From assembly GCF_000332475.2 (NCBI RefSeq), contig NZ_AOGX02000015.1:744001-808000 (forward strand): a stretch of DNA of 64,000 bases. Direction: 5' to 3'. Origin of the DNA: Leptospira yanagawae serovar Saopaulo str. Sao Paulo = ATCC 700523 (lineage in GTDB: Bacteria; Spirochaetota; Leptospiria; Leptospirales; Leptospiraceae). A program made the position numbers and the translations under genes. Below the pieces are notes generated by a model. That model was not told where the DNA came from, ran no database searches, and saw nothing but the letters and a program-made list of their open reading frames with translations. Shown in pieces: positions 48,999-55,979 of the stretch (position 1 is the stretch's first letter; each line of letters starts with the position of its first letter).

Positions 48999-50561
48999 TT
49001 ACTTAGAAAAACTGCCAGTAAGAGCTGCCTCAGCACATTTCATCCCATCGATAGCAGCTGACACAATTCCCCCTGCGTAACCTGCACCTTCTCCACAAGG
49101 AAATAATCCTTTGATTGAAATGTGTTCTAAAGTTTCGGGATTTCTTGGAACTTGAATAGGCGAAGATGTCCTTGTTTCAGGAGCATGCAAAATTGCTTCG
49201 TTTGTAAAGTAACCTTTCATCGACGAATCAAATTCTTTAAATCCTTTTTGAAGTGCTTCTACAATGAGCGGAGGTAAAACTTCGGATAATGACACCGAGA
49301 TAAGACCAGGTGTATATGAAGTTTTTGGAAGGTCGGAAGAAACAATGTTTTTTGTGAAATCTACCATTCTTTGGGCTGGTGCTTTTTGTGTGCCACCATT
49401 AACCAAAAATGCCTTTTGTTCGATTGAAGATTGGTATTTTAAGGCTGAGAATACTCCCGATGATTCAAATGTTTTAAAATCATCTAATCTGAGTTCTACG
49501 ACGATTCCTGAATTTGCAGTTGGTCTGGAACGTTCTGCACTTGACCAACCATTGGTGACTACCTCACCAGGTTTTGTAGCACAAGGCGCAGTCACACCAC
49601 CTGGGCACATACAAAAGCTATACACACCTCTTCCATTAATTTGTTTTACCAAAGAATATTCGGAAGCAGGTAAGAGTGGGTTCTTCGTATCGCAGTGGTA
49701 TTGAATGGAATCTATTAAACTTTGTGGGTGTTCAACTCGGACACCAATTGCAAGCGGTTTTGTATGAATTTCAATACCTTTCTCGTGAAGTAATTGAAAC
49801 ATCTCTCGACCAGAATGCCCTGTTGCTATAATGACATGATTAGCCATCCATTTTTGCCCGTTTGCAGTTTGAACACCTTTAATGGATTTCCCATTTAGAA
49901 TTAAATCTGTGACTCTTGTGTTAAAATGAACTTCGCCACCGGCAGCTAATATACACTCTCTAATGTTTTGAATGATCCTTGGTAATTTGTTTGTACCAAT
50001 ATGTGGATGTGCATCAATTAATATTTGTTTTGTGGCCCCAAATGATACGAGGTATTCTAAAACCTTTCGAATATTTCCTCTTTTTTTTGATCGAGTATAA
50101 AGTTTTCCGTCGGAATAGGTTCCTGCGCCACCTTCTCCAAAACAATAATTTGAATCCTCATTTACGATGTGGTGGACATTGATTCCTCTTAAGTCAGCCA
50201 CTCGATCTTTAACATTTTTTCCCCTTTCGATGATGATGGGTTTTTTACCAAGTTCTAAGACTCGTAAGGCGGCAAATAAACCTGCTGGTCCAGCTCCAAT
50301 GATGAGAATCGGTTCTTCTAAGCTAACATTCGCAAAATTGGGAATAGAAAAATTGGTTGGAACAAACTCTTCATTGACATACACATCCAACCGCAATTGA
50401 AATACTACATTTTTTTGTCTGGCATCTATAGACCTTGCAGTACATTCTATATGTTTGATATCTTGTTTCGGAATTTTGTTTTGTTTTGAGACAAACTGTA
50501 AAAGGTGATCGGGACTTGCTGCAATTTCAGGTGTGACTCTGACATTTAATTCTAGTTTCAA
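48999..50561 (-). CDS. FAD-dependent oxidoreductase (COG2509-like)
   Basis: A 520-residue flavoprotein. The N-terminal ~85 residues form a small accessory domain. A dinucleotide-binding motif ILIIGAGPAGLFAALRVLELG follows near residue 90, and the second FAD-contact is VIIATGHSGREMF. CFGEGGAGTYSDGKLYTRSKK, a YSFCMCPGGVTAPC block and a final LFPCGEGAGYAGGIVSAAIDGMKCA are typical of this uncharacterised dehydrogenase family. Substrate is unknown. The DUF2079 gene starts at its stop codon. Confidence 0.87.
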   Translation of the reverse strand: MKLELNVRVTPEIAASPDHLLQFVSKQNKIPKQDIKHIECTARSIDARQKNVVFQLRLDVYVNEEFVPTNFSIPNFANVSLEEPILIIGAGPAGLFAALRVLELGKKPIIIERGKNVKDRVADLRGINVHHIVNEDSNYCFGEGGAGTYSDGKLYTRSKKRGNIRKVLEYLVSFGATKQILIDAHPHIGTNKLPRIIQNIRECILAAGGEVHFNTRVTDLILNGKSIKGVQTANGQKWMANHVIIATGHSGREMFQLLHEKGIEIHTKPLAIGVRVEHPQSLIDSIQYHCDTKNPLLPASEYSLVKQINGRGVYSFCMCPGGVTAPCATKPGEVVTNGWSSAERSRPTANSGIVVELRLDDFKTFESSGVFSALKYQSSIEQKAFLVNGGTQKAPAQRMVDFTKNIVSSDLPKTSYTPGLISVSLSEVLPPLIVEALQKGFKEFDSSMKGYFTNEAILHAPETRTSSPIQVPRNPETLEHISIKGLFPCGEGAGYAGGIVSAAIDGMKCAEAALTGSFSK

Positions 50562-50616
50562 TGTATTCCAGTGTAATCAAACTTTCCTTTTAATTGAAAG
50601 TGAGATATTCCAATCC

Positions 50617-51228
50617 TTATGAATTCTGATCTAAGGATTTTTTCATTAAATTGGCAATCGCTTTTTCGTTTTCGCCTGGCATTCTTTCTAGATTCTGGAT
50701 TACAAGTTTCCTTCTCTCAATGGAATGGTTTTGGCTTAGCTTTTCTTTTCCTTCACAATGAGTGATTTGAATTCGAAAAGGAACAATTCCGTTTTGTAAT
50801 CCTCTCAAATAATTTGGATCTACTTCGCTCCATCGGTAACTTGAAGTTTCAGTTTCAAATGTTTTAACCAAAAGTTCCAAACTTTTTTGGATTTCAATTG
50901 GATCTTCAATGTATGTTAAAATCCCTTTGATATGGACGGCAGTATAATTCCACGTAGGAACAGAATGATTGGTTTCATACCATGATGGTGAAATATAACA
51001 ATGTGGCCCAGAAAAGATACAAAGCACTTCCTTATTTTGAGAATTTTTTTGCGGATTTGGTTTTGCAAAATGTCCTATTAGGAATTTCTGATCTTCAGAA
51101 ACTAACAAAGGTAAGTGTGTTCCAGATAAAGTTCCATCTATTTCAGAAATTAATATTCCAAATGAATTTTCTTTTACAAATTTGAATATCGAATCGTATT
51201 CCATTAAATATTCTTCAGGGATGTACAC
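50617..51228 (-). CDS. PaiB-like FMN-binding regulator
   Basis: A 203-residue protein. The GTG start makes MYIPEEYLMEYDSIFKFV, the usual PaiB opening, with AAGGT eight bases upstream. The split-barrel core includes SGTHLPLLVS, GHFAKPNPQ and CIFSGPHCYISPSWYE, followed by VPTWNYTAVHIKG. In Bacillus, PaiB represses sporulation and protease genes and binds FMN; whether this member regulates or reduces substrates is unknown. It belongs to a minus-strand cluster of small accessory genes. Confidence 0.85.
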   Translation of the reverse strand: MYIPEEYLMEYDSIFKFVKENSFGILISEIDGTLSGTHLPLLVSEDQKFLIGHFAKPNPQKNSQNKEVLCIFSGPHCYISPSWYETNHSVPTWNYTAVHIKGILTYIEDPIEIQKSLELLVKTFETETSSYRWSEVDPNYLRGLQNGIVPFRIQITHCEGKEKLSQNHSIERRKLVIQNLERMPGENEKAIANLMKKSLDQNS

Positions 51229-51254
51229 GATAATTTACCTTGGTTTAACCTGTA

Positions 51255-51704
51255 TTAAATTGATTTCCAAAAATAAGTTAAAAATTCAGTTTCTTCTAGA
51301 AATCCTTCTTTTCCGTATAAAGATCGAGCATCTTTGTTGTGTCTTGATGTAGAAAGTTCTAATCCTTTGCCACCAAAAGTTTTGGTAAAAGATTTAGCTT
51401 CATTGATCAATAGTTTGGCGATCCCTTGTTTTCGGTAATCAGGTTTAACATACAAATCATTTAGCAAATAGGATCGTTGCATTGAAATTGATGAAAACAC
51501 GGGATACAATTGTGTAAATCCTGCAAGTCCTTCCGTTTTGGGATCTTCCGCTAGAAAAATGATCGATTGGCCATGTTCCATTCGGTCTAACAAGAATTTG
51601 TTTGCACCACCGACATTACTTTGTTGGCCATAGAACTGTCGGTATAAATCGAAAAGTTCGGCAAGTTTGGAAAGATCTTTAAAGTTCGCTAGTCTGATAT
51701 TCAT
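51255..51704 (-). CDS. GNAT-family N-acetyltransferase
   Basis: A 149-residue acetyltransferase. The acetyl-CoA-binding motif is DLYVKPDYRKQGIAKLLINEA, with the Q/RxxGxG/A loop as RKQGIA. LELSTSRHNKDARSLYGKEGFLEE is the usual C-terminal motif. The substrate could be a small amine or a protein N-terminus. It begins inside the 3' end of the upstream membrane-protein gene (26-base overlap). Confidence 0.85.
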   Translation of the reverse strand: MNIRLANFKDLSKLAELFDLYRQFYGQQSNVGGANKFLLDRMEHGQSIIFLAEDPKTEGLAGFTQLYPVFSSISMQRSYLLNDLYVKPDYRKQGIAKLLINEAKSFTKTFGGKGLELSTSRHNKDARSLYGKEGFLEETEFLTYFWKSI

Positions 51705-52101
51705 ATTTTGGCACCAATGTAAAGCTAACCACTGATAGAAATGCAGTGACAGGTGTTGCCAGTAAAGTTTCTAAATCTGTAACTGCAATTAAATTCCCTA
51801 TCGTATTTAGAAAAAATATAGCAGAGATAAATCCAAAAACCATTCGGATCCAAAGTGGCACCAAACTATCATTCAAATACTGTAAATACAAATAACTGCA
51901 GTAAACAAAAAAGATATTGGCTAAAAGAGAAATCGTTTCCATTACATACATTTCTTCGAGAGATTGTAACCTGCCTCCCCAAAGGTACTTGTATGGAACA
52001 ATTTGTAACAATGCCAAAATATGGAAGATAGAAGTTAAAGTAAAAATGGATAATAAAATTTTTGTTGCGATTGTTCTAATTCTATTGGAAGGGTTCCACA
52101 T
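51679..52101 (-). CDS. Small four-helix membrane protein
   Basis: A 140-residue protein with four hydrophobic segments (ILLSIFTLTSIFHILALL, TISLLANIFFVYCSYLYL, WIRMVFGFISAIFFLNTIGNLI, TPVTAFLSVVSFTLV). A loop between the first two carries WGGRLQSLEEMY. The layout is like small integral proteins of unknown function found in many bacteria. It starts one base after the DinB-like gene and overlaps the GNAT gene. Confidence 0.72.
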   Translation of the reverse strand: MWNPSNRIRTIATKILLSIFTLTSIFHILALLQIVPYKYLWGGRLQSLEEMYVMETISLLANIFFVYCSYLYLQYLNDSLVPLWIRMVFGFISAIFFLNTIGNLIAVTDLETLLATPVTAFLSVVSFTLVPKYEYQTSEL

Positions 52102-52102
52102 A

Positions 52103-52618
52103 TCATTTTCCTATAGTTTGTAAATAATAAACATAATCGATTTCCGGAGAAGGTCCGCCTAACTGAGTGATGGCAGCTGTGGTTTGACCTCGATGGTGTG
52201 TCCTATGATTCATATTGTGTTGGACTACATCACAAAACAGAAGTTCTGCTTCAAATCCTCTCATAGTTTTATAACGGAACGTGTCTTGCCAACGTAAAGA
52301 ATCAAATTTCTCAATCCACTCCTTCCAAATTATGATACTTTGGAGTAATTTTTCTTGTAAGACTTCTCTGTTACTTTCTAATTCTTCTCCCAATGATTTT
52401 GGGACGTATAAATCTCCAATGAGTCTAGAATACCAAACTTTTTCCACCACCAACAAATGATTTAAAGTGCCATGAATGGATTTAAAGAATAATCCTATGT
52501 CCTTTTTATAATCTTCATTCGAAATGGAATTGATCGATTGGAATAAAAGATTAGTGGCCCAAAGGTGGTATTCATTGTTCCTTAAAAAAAAATCTTTCAT
52601 ACGGAAAGATTTTTCCAT
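52103..52618 (-). CDS. DinB-family putative metal-dependent protein
   Basis: A 171-residue four-helix-bundle protein. Metal-binding histidines are placed as in DinB: HGTLNHLLVVEKVWYSRL in helix two and NHRTHHRGQTTAAITQLG near the end. DinB-like proteins include thiol-dependent transferases using bacillithiol or related thiols. Two starts are possible, ATG at 52618 or ATG at 52600; the second has GGAAAA about nine bases upstream. First gene of a DinB, membrane-protein, GNAT run. Confidence 0.84.
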   Translation of the reverse strand: MEKSFRMKDFFLRNNEYHLWATNLLFQSINSISNEDYKKDIGLFFKSIHGTLNHLLVVEKVWYSRLIGDLYVPKSLGEELESNREVLQEKLLQSIIIWKEWIEKFDSLRWQDTFRYKTMRGFEAELLFCDVVQHNMNHRTHHRGQTTAAITQLGGPSPEIDYVYYLQTIGK

Positions 52619-52685
52619 TCATTCTAAGGAGACAATGAGAAATTATCCAAAAATAGAATTCCGTTGCTTCGTGATTCTCGTTACT

Positions 52686-53858
52686 TCAGATGTAAATTAC
52701 AAGACTGATAGCGACTGAGGCAATCACAACTAACCAAGAAGGTAATTTCCAAAATTCTAAGAGTAAAAATCCAACGATCACAAGAGCAAAGTCTTTCGGA
52801 GAAAATACTGCACTTGTCCATACAGGATTATAAAATGCTGCGAGTAAAATTCCTACAACCGATGCATTGATTCCTAACATTGCCTTTCTGATCTTTTGGC
52901 TTTTTCTTAAGCCTTCCCAAAATGGTAAGGCACCTACGATCAATAAAAAGGATGGTAGAAATGCTGCCACCAAACATAAAATAGCACCAGTCCAACCATT
53001 CGGCGAAACACTTGAAACAGCTCCTAAAAAACTGCTGAAAGCAAATAGCGGACCAGGAATTGCATTGGATAACCCGTAACCGGCCATAAATAAATCGGTA
53101 CTTACCCAACCTGTCGGAACAACTTCTGCTTGCAATAAAGGCAAAACAACATGTCCACCACCAAATACTAGTGCGCCTGCTCGATAAAAACTATCAAAGT
53201 ATTGTACTTCATGTGAGCTAACAACCGTTCGCAATAAAGGTAATAAAAATAAAAAGGCAAAAAAAAGTGACAAAAATATAAATCCAATTGTTTTTTTGCC
53301 TTTATGAATTGAGTCGTGTGGAAACTCCTCCTTGGATTGTAAAAAATAAATACCAATAAAGCCTGATAAAATTAAGATCAAAATTTGTAAGAATGCCGAA
53401 CTAAAAAATAAAAGTATTACACTGGTAATGGCAGCGATTGTAAGTCTCTCTTTGTCGGGACAAAGTTTTTTTCCCATACCAAGAATTGCCTGAGCCACTA
53501 CAGCCACTGCGACTACCTTTAATCCATGTAACCAGTGTTTATGGTGAGAAACATCAAAATACGAGAGTCCGAGTCCAAACATGATTAATATAAATGCAGA
53601 GGGTAATGTGAACCCAATCCAAGAGGCAATGGCTCCTAAGATGCCTGCTCTCGATAATCCAATTGCCATCCCCACCTGGCTACTGGCAGGTCCAGGTAAA
53701 AATTGGCAAAGAGCCACCAAATCAGCATAGGCATGAGCACTGATCCATTTTTTTTTGGTGACATACTCGTCATGAAAGTAACTTAAATGTGCTATGGGAC
53801 CACCAAACGAGGTGCATCCGAGTTTAAATGCTGTCATAAAAACTTGAAAAATTTTCAT
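52686..53858 (-). CDS. chrA: Chromate transporter ChrA, long-chain (two-domain) type
   Basis: A 390-residue inner-membrane transporter built of two homologous halves. The first half has FKLGCTSFGGPIAHLSYFHDEYV and LCQFLPGPASSQVGMAIG; the second has YRAGALVFGGGHVVLPLLQ and YGLSNAIPGPLFAFSSFLGAV. These paired FGG and PGP motifs are diagnostic of ChrA. It exports chromate, or imports sulfate-like anions in some bacteria. AGGAG precedes the ATG. The upstream PadR gene and DoxX remnant suggest regulation in the same unit. Confidence 0.93.
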   Translation of the reverse strand: MKIFQVFMTAFKLGCTSFGGPIAHLSYFHDEYVTKKKWISAHAYADLVALCQFLPGPASSQVGMAIGLSRAGILGAIASWIGFTLPSAFILIMFGLGLSYFDVSHHKHWLHGLKVVAVAVVAQAILGMGKKLCPDKERLTIAAITSVILLFFSSAFLQILILILSGFIGIYFLQSKEEFPHDSIHKGKKTIGFIFLSLFFAFLFLLPLLRTVVSSHEVQYFDSFYRAGALVFGGGHVVLPLLQAEVVPTGWVSTDLFMAGYGLSNAIPGPLFAFSSFLGAVSSVSPNGWTGAILCLVAAFLPSFLLIVGALPFWEGLRKSQKIRKAMLGINASVVGILLAAFYNPVWTSAVFSPKDFALVIVGFLLLEFWKLPSWLVVIASVAISLVIYI

Positions 53859-53921
53859 TTTTTTCTCCTATTGTTTGTTATAAATTCATCAATGGAAAAG
53901 GTTCCACTTTCGTTCGGAAAT

Positions 53922-54071
53922 TTATTCTTTGAGAAATCGACCAATTCCCAAAGTATCTGAGTATAAAAATTTTTGTAATCCTTCGGAAAAGAAAATAATT
54001 CCTACAATACATCGGATCCAAATCACAGTTCTATCTTTGTCTGTTAACAAAAGTTTATTTGAGTATTTCAC
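53922..54071 (-). pseudogene. DoxX-like protein, N-terminal remnant (49 codons)
   Basis: A GTG overlapping the end of the PadR gene opens a 49-codon frame: VKYSNKLLLTDKDR, then TVIWIRCIVGIIFFSEGLQK, then FLYSDTLGIGRFLKE and a stop. The IRCIVGIIFFSEGLQKF ... GIGRF block is the first membrane helix and loop of DoxX proteins, which are normally about 130-150 residues. Downstream, another frame reads NKFPNESGTFSIDEF, possibly decayed continuation, until the chrA ribosome site. The remaining helices are missing, so this is probably a deletion remnant in the padR-chrA operon. Confidence 0.6.
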
Positions 54072-54354
54072 CAATTAACTCCTTTAGTTTGATTTTAGCG
54101 GAAGTGAGTTCTTTTTTACCTTTTGGTGTGATGCGGTAAAATTTTCGTTTTACTTTGCCCATCTGTTCGGTGCGAGATCGTATGAGTCTTTTTTCTTCCA
54201 AGTTCCTGAGGAGTGGGTATAGTGATCCAGGGCTTATTTTGTATCCGTGTTCCTTTAGTTCCTCAATCATCCATACACCATAGATTTCTTCTTTTAGACA
54301 GTGGTGTAAAATATGAATTTTAATAAAACTTGAAAAAAATTCATTGATTCTCAT
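54055..54354 (-). CDS. PadR-family transcriptional regulator
   Basis: A 99-residue DNA-binding protein. The winged-helix region includes IHILHHCLKEEIYGVWMIEEL, the recognition helix KISPGSLYPLLRNLEEKRLI, and the wing VKRKFYRITPKGKKEL. The length matches short PadR proteins. It is the first gene of the unit leading to the DoxX remnant and chrA, so it probably represses them. The effector is unknown; chromate or redox stress are possible from context. A consensus-like promoter lies directly upstream. Confidence 0.9.
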   Translation of the reverse strand: MRINEFFSSFIKIHILHHCLKEEIYGVWMIEELKEHGYKISPGSLYPLLRNLEEKRLIRSRTEQMGKVKRKFYRITPKGKKELTSAKIKLKELIGEILK

Positions 54355-54362
54355 TCAAAATC

Positions 54363-54391
54363 AAAATACGATATCGAAAATCGATTGTCAA
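54363..54391 (-). promoter_or_regulatory. Promoter with embedded symmetry upstream of padR
   Basis: On the minus strand TTGACA (54386-54391) and TATTTT (54363-54368) are separated by exactly 17 bases. The spacer contains ATCGA/TCGAT and the palindrome CGATATCG, which could be the PadR operator for self-repression. The predicted transcription start would fall within a few bases of the padR ATG at 54354, implying a leaderless or nearly leaderless message. Confidence 0.6.
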
Positions 54392-54429
54392 ATGGAAAAA
54401 ATTGAGCGATAATTGGTTTTAAATTGGAA

Positions 54430-55254
54430 TTAATCAGTCTGAAATAAAAAAATTTTATCCTCTGCAATTTTTGAATGCGTATGATCGGGAAAATGTTCCC
54501 AAATTTTGATTTGTTCTTTCGATTCTGGAAAGTTTGTATATAAAATATCAAATGAGAATCGATTTTTTCCATATTCACCTTTATGAAGTAAGTGGGCAGA
54601 AAAAACCAAGAGATCACCTGGGAAATGTGGAATGAGAATTTGGTTAGGTAGTTGTTCGTCGCTACGGTGAGTACCAATCTCTAACCTAACTTCTCTTTCT
54701 TCTTTGTGATCCCATCGTTTATGGGAACCTGGTACAAACCAAAGACCAGGATCTTCTTCTAAAGGTATTCGGAAGTGCCACACAAAGTCTTTTAGGATGC
54801 GGACTGTTTGTTCTTCTTCTGGGATTCCTAAGTATTGGATATCGCGGTGCCAATAAGGTTTTTTTTCATTATCATTTGGATTAAAAAAGATTTGGGTATT
54901 GAGAAAATAAAATTCATTTTGAAAGATCTGTTTACAGATTTTAAGGATTTGATCACTGGCTATAAAGTTAAAAATTGTATTTCGATCTTCTTCGTTTTGT
55001 AAAAATTGTTTCGAAGTGAGATAAGCACTGTTTATTAGTTTTGGATTTTTGTTTTTTTTTAACCATTCTTCATTTGCTTTTTTTAATATAGATTTGATCT
55101 TTGAAATGGAATCTAAATCAAAATAGTTTTGAATCAGATAATACCCATCATTTTCCAAATGATGTTTTATGTTTGATAAAGTATCCAAAGGAATCTTATG
55201 TTCAAATTGATTTTTCCATATAGTGATGGGATGGAATTTTTCCTTCCCAACCAT
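54430..55254 (-). CDS. Phytanoyl-CoA dioxygenase (PhyH) family protein
   Basis: A 274-residue Fe(II)/2-oxoglutarate-type oxygenase. The metal motif HxD is in PYWHRDIQYLG near residue 135, and the distal His is in LVFSAHLLHKGEYGKNRFSFDILY, with the 2-oxoglutarate-binding Arg following. WFVPGSHKRW is also typical of PhyH. Substrate is unknown. It begins inside the acetyltransferase gene, overlapping by 53 bases; an AAGG seven bases before the ATG supports this start. Confidence 0.84.
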   Translation of the reverse strand: MVGKEKFHPITIWKNQFEHKIPLDTLSNIKHHLENDGYYLIQNYFDLDSISKIKSILKKANEEWLKKNKNPKLINSAYLTSKQFLQNEEDRNTIFNFIASDQILKICKQIFQNEFYFLNTQIFFNPNDNEKKPYWHRDIQYLGIPEEEQTVRILKDFVWHFRIPLEEDPGLWFVPGSHKRWDHKEEREVRLEIGTHRSDEQLPNQILIPHFPGDLLVFSAHLLHKGEYGKNRFSFDILYTNFPESKEQIKIWEHFPDHTHSKIAEDKIFLFQTD

Positions 55255-55825
55255 TTGGATGCCTTGTTTCTTTTATAACAAAACCAAGTTTTTGATAAAG
55301 TGCAATGGCAGCTGGATTTTCTGCTGATACATCCAATGCAATTGTTTTGTAATCACTATTGTATTGGATCATATGTTCAATAAGTTGTTTGGCGATCCCT
55401 TGGTTTCTGTGAGATACTGAGACGGCAATATGCCCTAAATACAATCGTTTGGATTTTGGAGGTTGGATGATGGTCTCTGTTTTTAAACCACGAGCCATCA
55501 CTTTTGCTGCATTCCATTTGTATAGACTTATGATTTGTAAGGCAGTACCTGCAGTCAGTGCAAGAAAACTGGGTTGTGTATAACTCAAAATGGAACCAAC
55601 TACAGCTCCATCTAGTTCCGCCACAAAATGATTTGTATAGGAGATTGTATTCCCTTTTCGGGCATATGCACGATTTAAAAAATCAAATGGGGTTTTGTTT
55701 CCTTCTTGGAAAACAAAATTCCAGGCAAGAGGTCCAGAAGAGTAGATGAGTGGAATGATTTGATCTGCGTCTTCGATTTTTGCCTTTCTAATGATAGGTG
55801 GTGTTTGATGATTAGAAGATATCAT
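55202..55825 (-). CDS. GNAT-family N-acetyltransferase
   Basis: About 207 residues from the ATG at 55825. The frame extends to 56005, but that extension has no acetyltransferase character and spans a strong hairpin and a repeat. The motif A region is LYLGHIAVSVSHRNQGIAKQLIEHM, and ALDVSAENPAAIALYQKLGFV completes the fold. An N-terminal region with ADQIIPLIYSSGPLAWNFVF resembles GNATs linked to phosphatidic or amino-sugar substrates, though this is uncertain. A 14-base hairpin lies six bases before the start. Confidence 0.83.
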   Translation of the reverse strand: MISSNHQTPPIIRKAKIEDADQIIPLIYSSGPLAWNFVFQEGNKTPFDFLNRAYARKGNTISYTNHFVAELDGAVVGSILSYTQPSFLALTAGTALQIISLYKWNAAKVMARGLKTETIIQPPKSKRLYLGHIAVSVSHRNQGIAKQLIEHMIQYNSDYKTIALDVSAENPAAIALYQKLGFVIKETRHPNGWEGKIPSHHYMEKSI

Positions 55826-55831
55826 ATATGC

Positions 55832-55864
55832 CGTTGTATTTCTTTCTGAAAAAGAAATACAACG
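55832..55864. repeat. Perfect 14-base inverted repeat before the GNAT start codon
   Basis: CGTTGTATTTCTTT (55832-55845) is the exact complement of AAAGAAATACAACG (55851-55864), with a five-base loop. It ends six bases upstream of the GNAT ATG on the minus strand, so any ribosome site (AAAGAAA) is inside the stem. It lacks a T-run and is therefore not a standard terminator. An operator or a translation-blocking hairpin is more likely. Confidence 0.7.
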
Positions 55865-55899
55865 AAATTTTAATCCATTCGAATGAACCTTGCGCCCCG

Positions 55900-55946
55900 G
55901 ATTGTAGCGGAAATCCTTTGTGAAACAAAGATTGGAGCGTAAAGCC
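55900..55946. repeat. Imperfect 17-base direct repeat, GC-richer than surroundings
   Basis: GATTGTAGCGGAAATCC (55900-55916) and GATTGGAGCGTAAAGCC (55930-55946) match at 14 of 17 positions and are spaced by 30 bases. They lie in the 154-base gap between the PCuAC/barrel gene and the GNAT gene. GCGCCCC occurs just beside the first copy and GCGCCC just after the second. The stretch looks unlike neighbouring AT-rich spacer DNA. It might be a remnant of a mobile or recombination element, or regulator sites. Confidence 0.45.
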
Positions 55947-55979
55947 GGAAATGTGCGCCCATCGATCCAAACTGACAAG

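Noticed and set aside
49264..49704. 146-codon plus-strand frame
   Set aside because: It lies fully antisense to the FAD oxidoreductase gene and has no recognisable domain; it is a shadow frame.
52635..52718. 27-codon plus-strand frame with AAGGAG before ATG
   Set aside because: The ribosome-like site is good, but the frame runs into the chrA 3' end on the other strand and encodes nothing recognisable; probably chance.
55049..55060. Nine-base T run inside the PhyH-like gene, possible phase variation
   Set aside because: Encodes an ordinary Lys-rich stretch in an AT-rich genome; runs of this length are found in several genes here, and none shows a broken frame.
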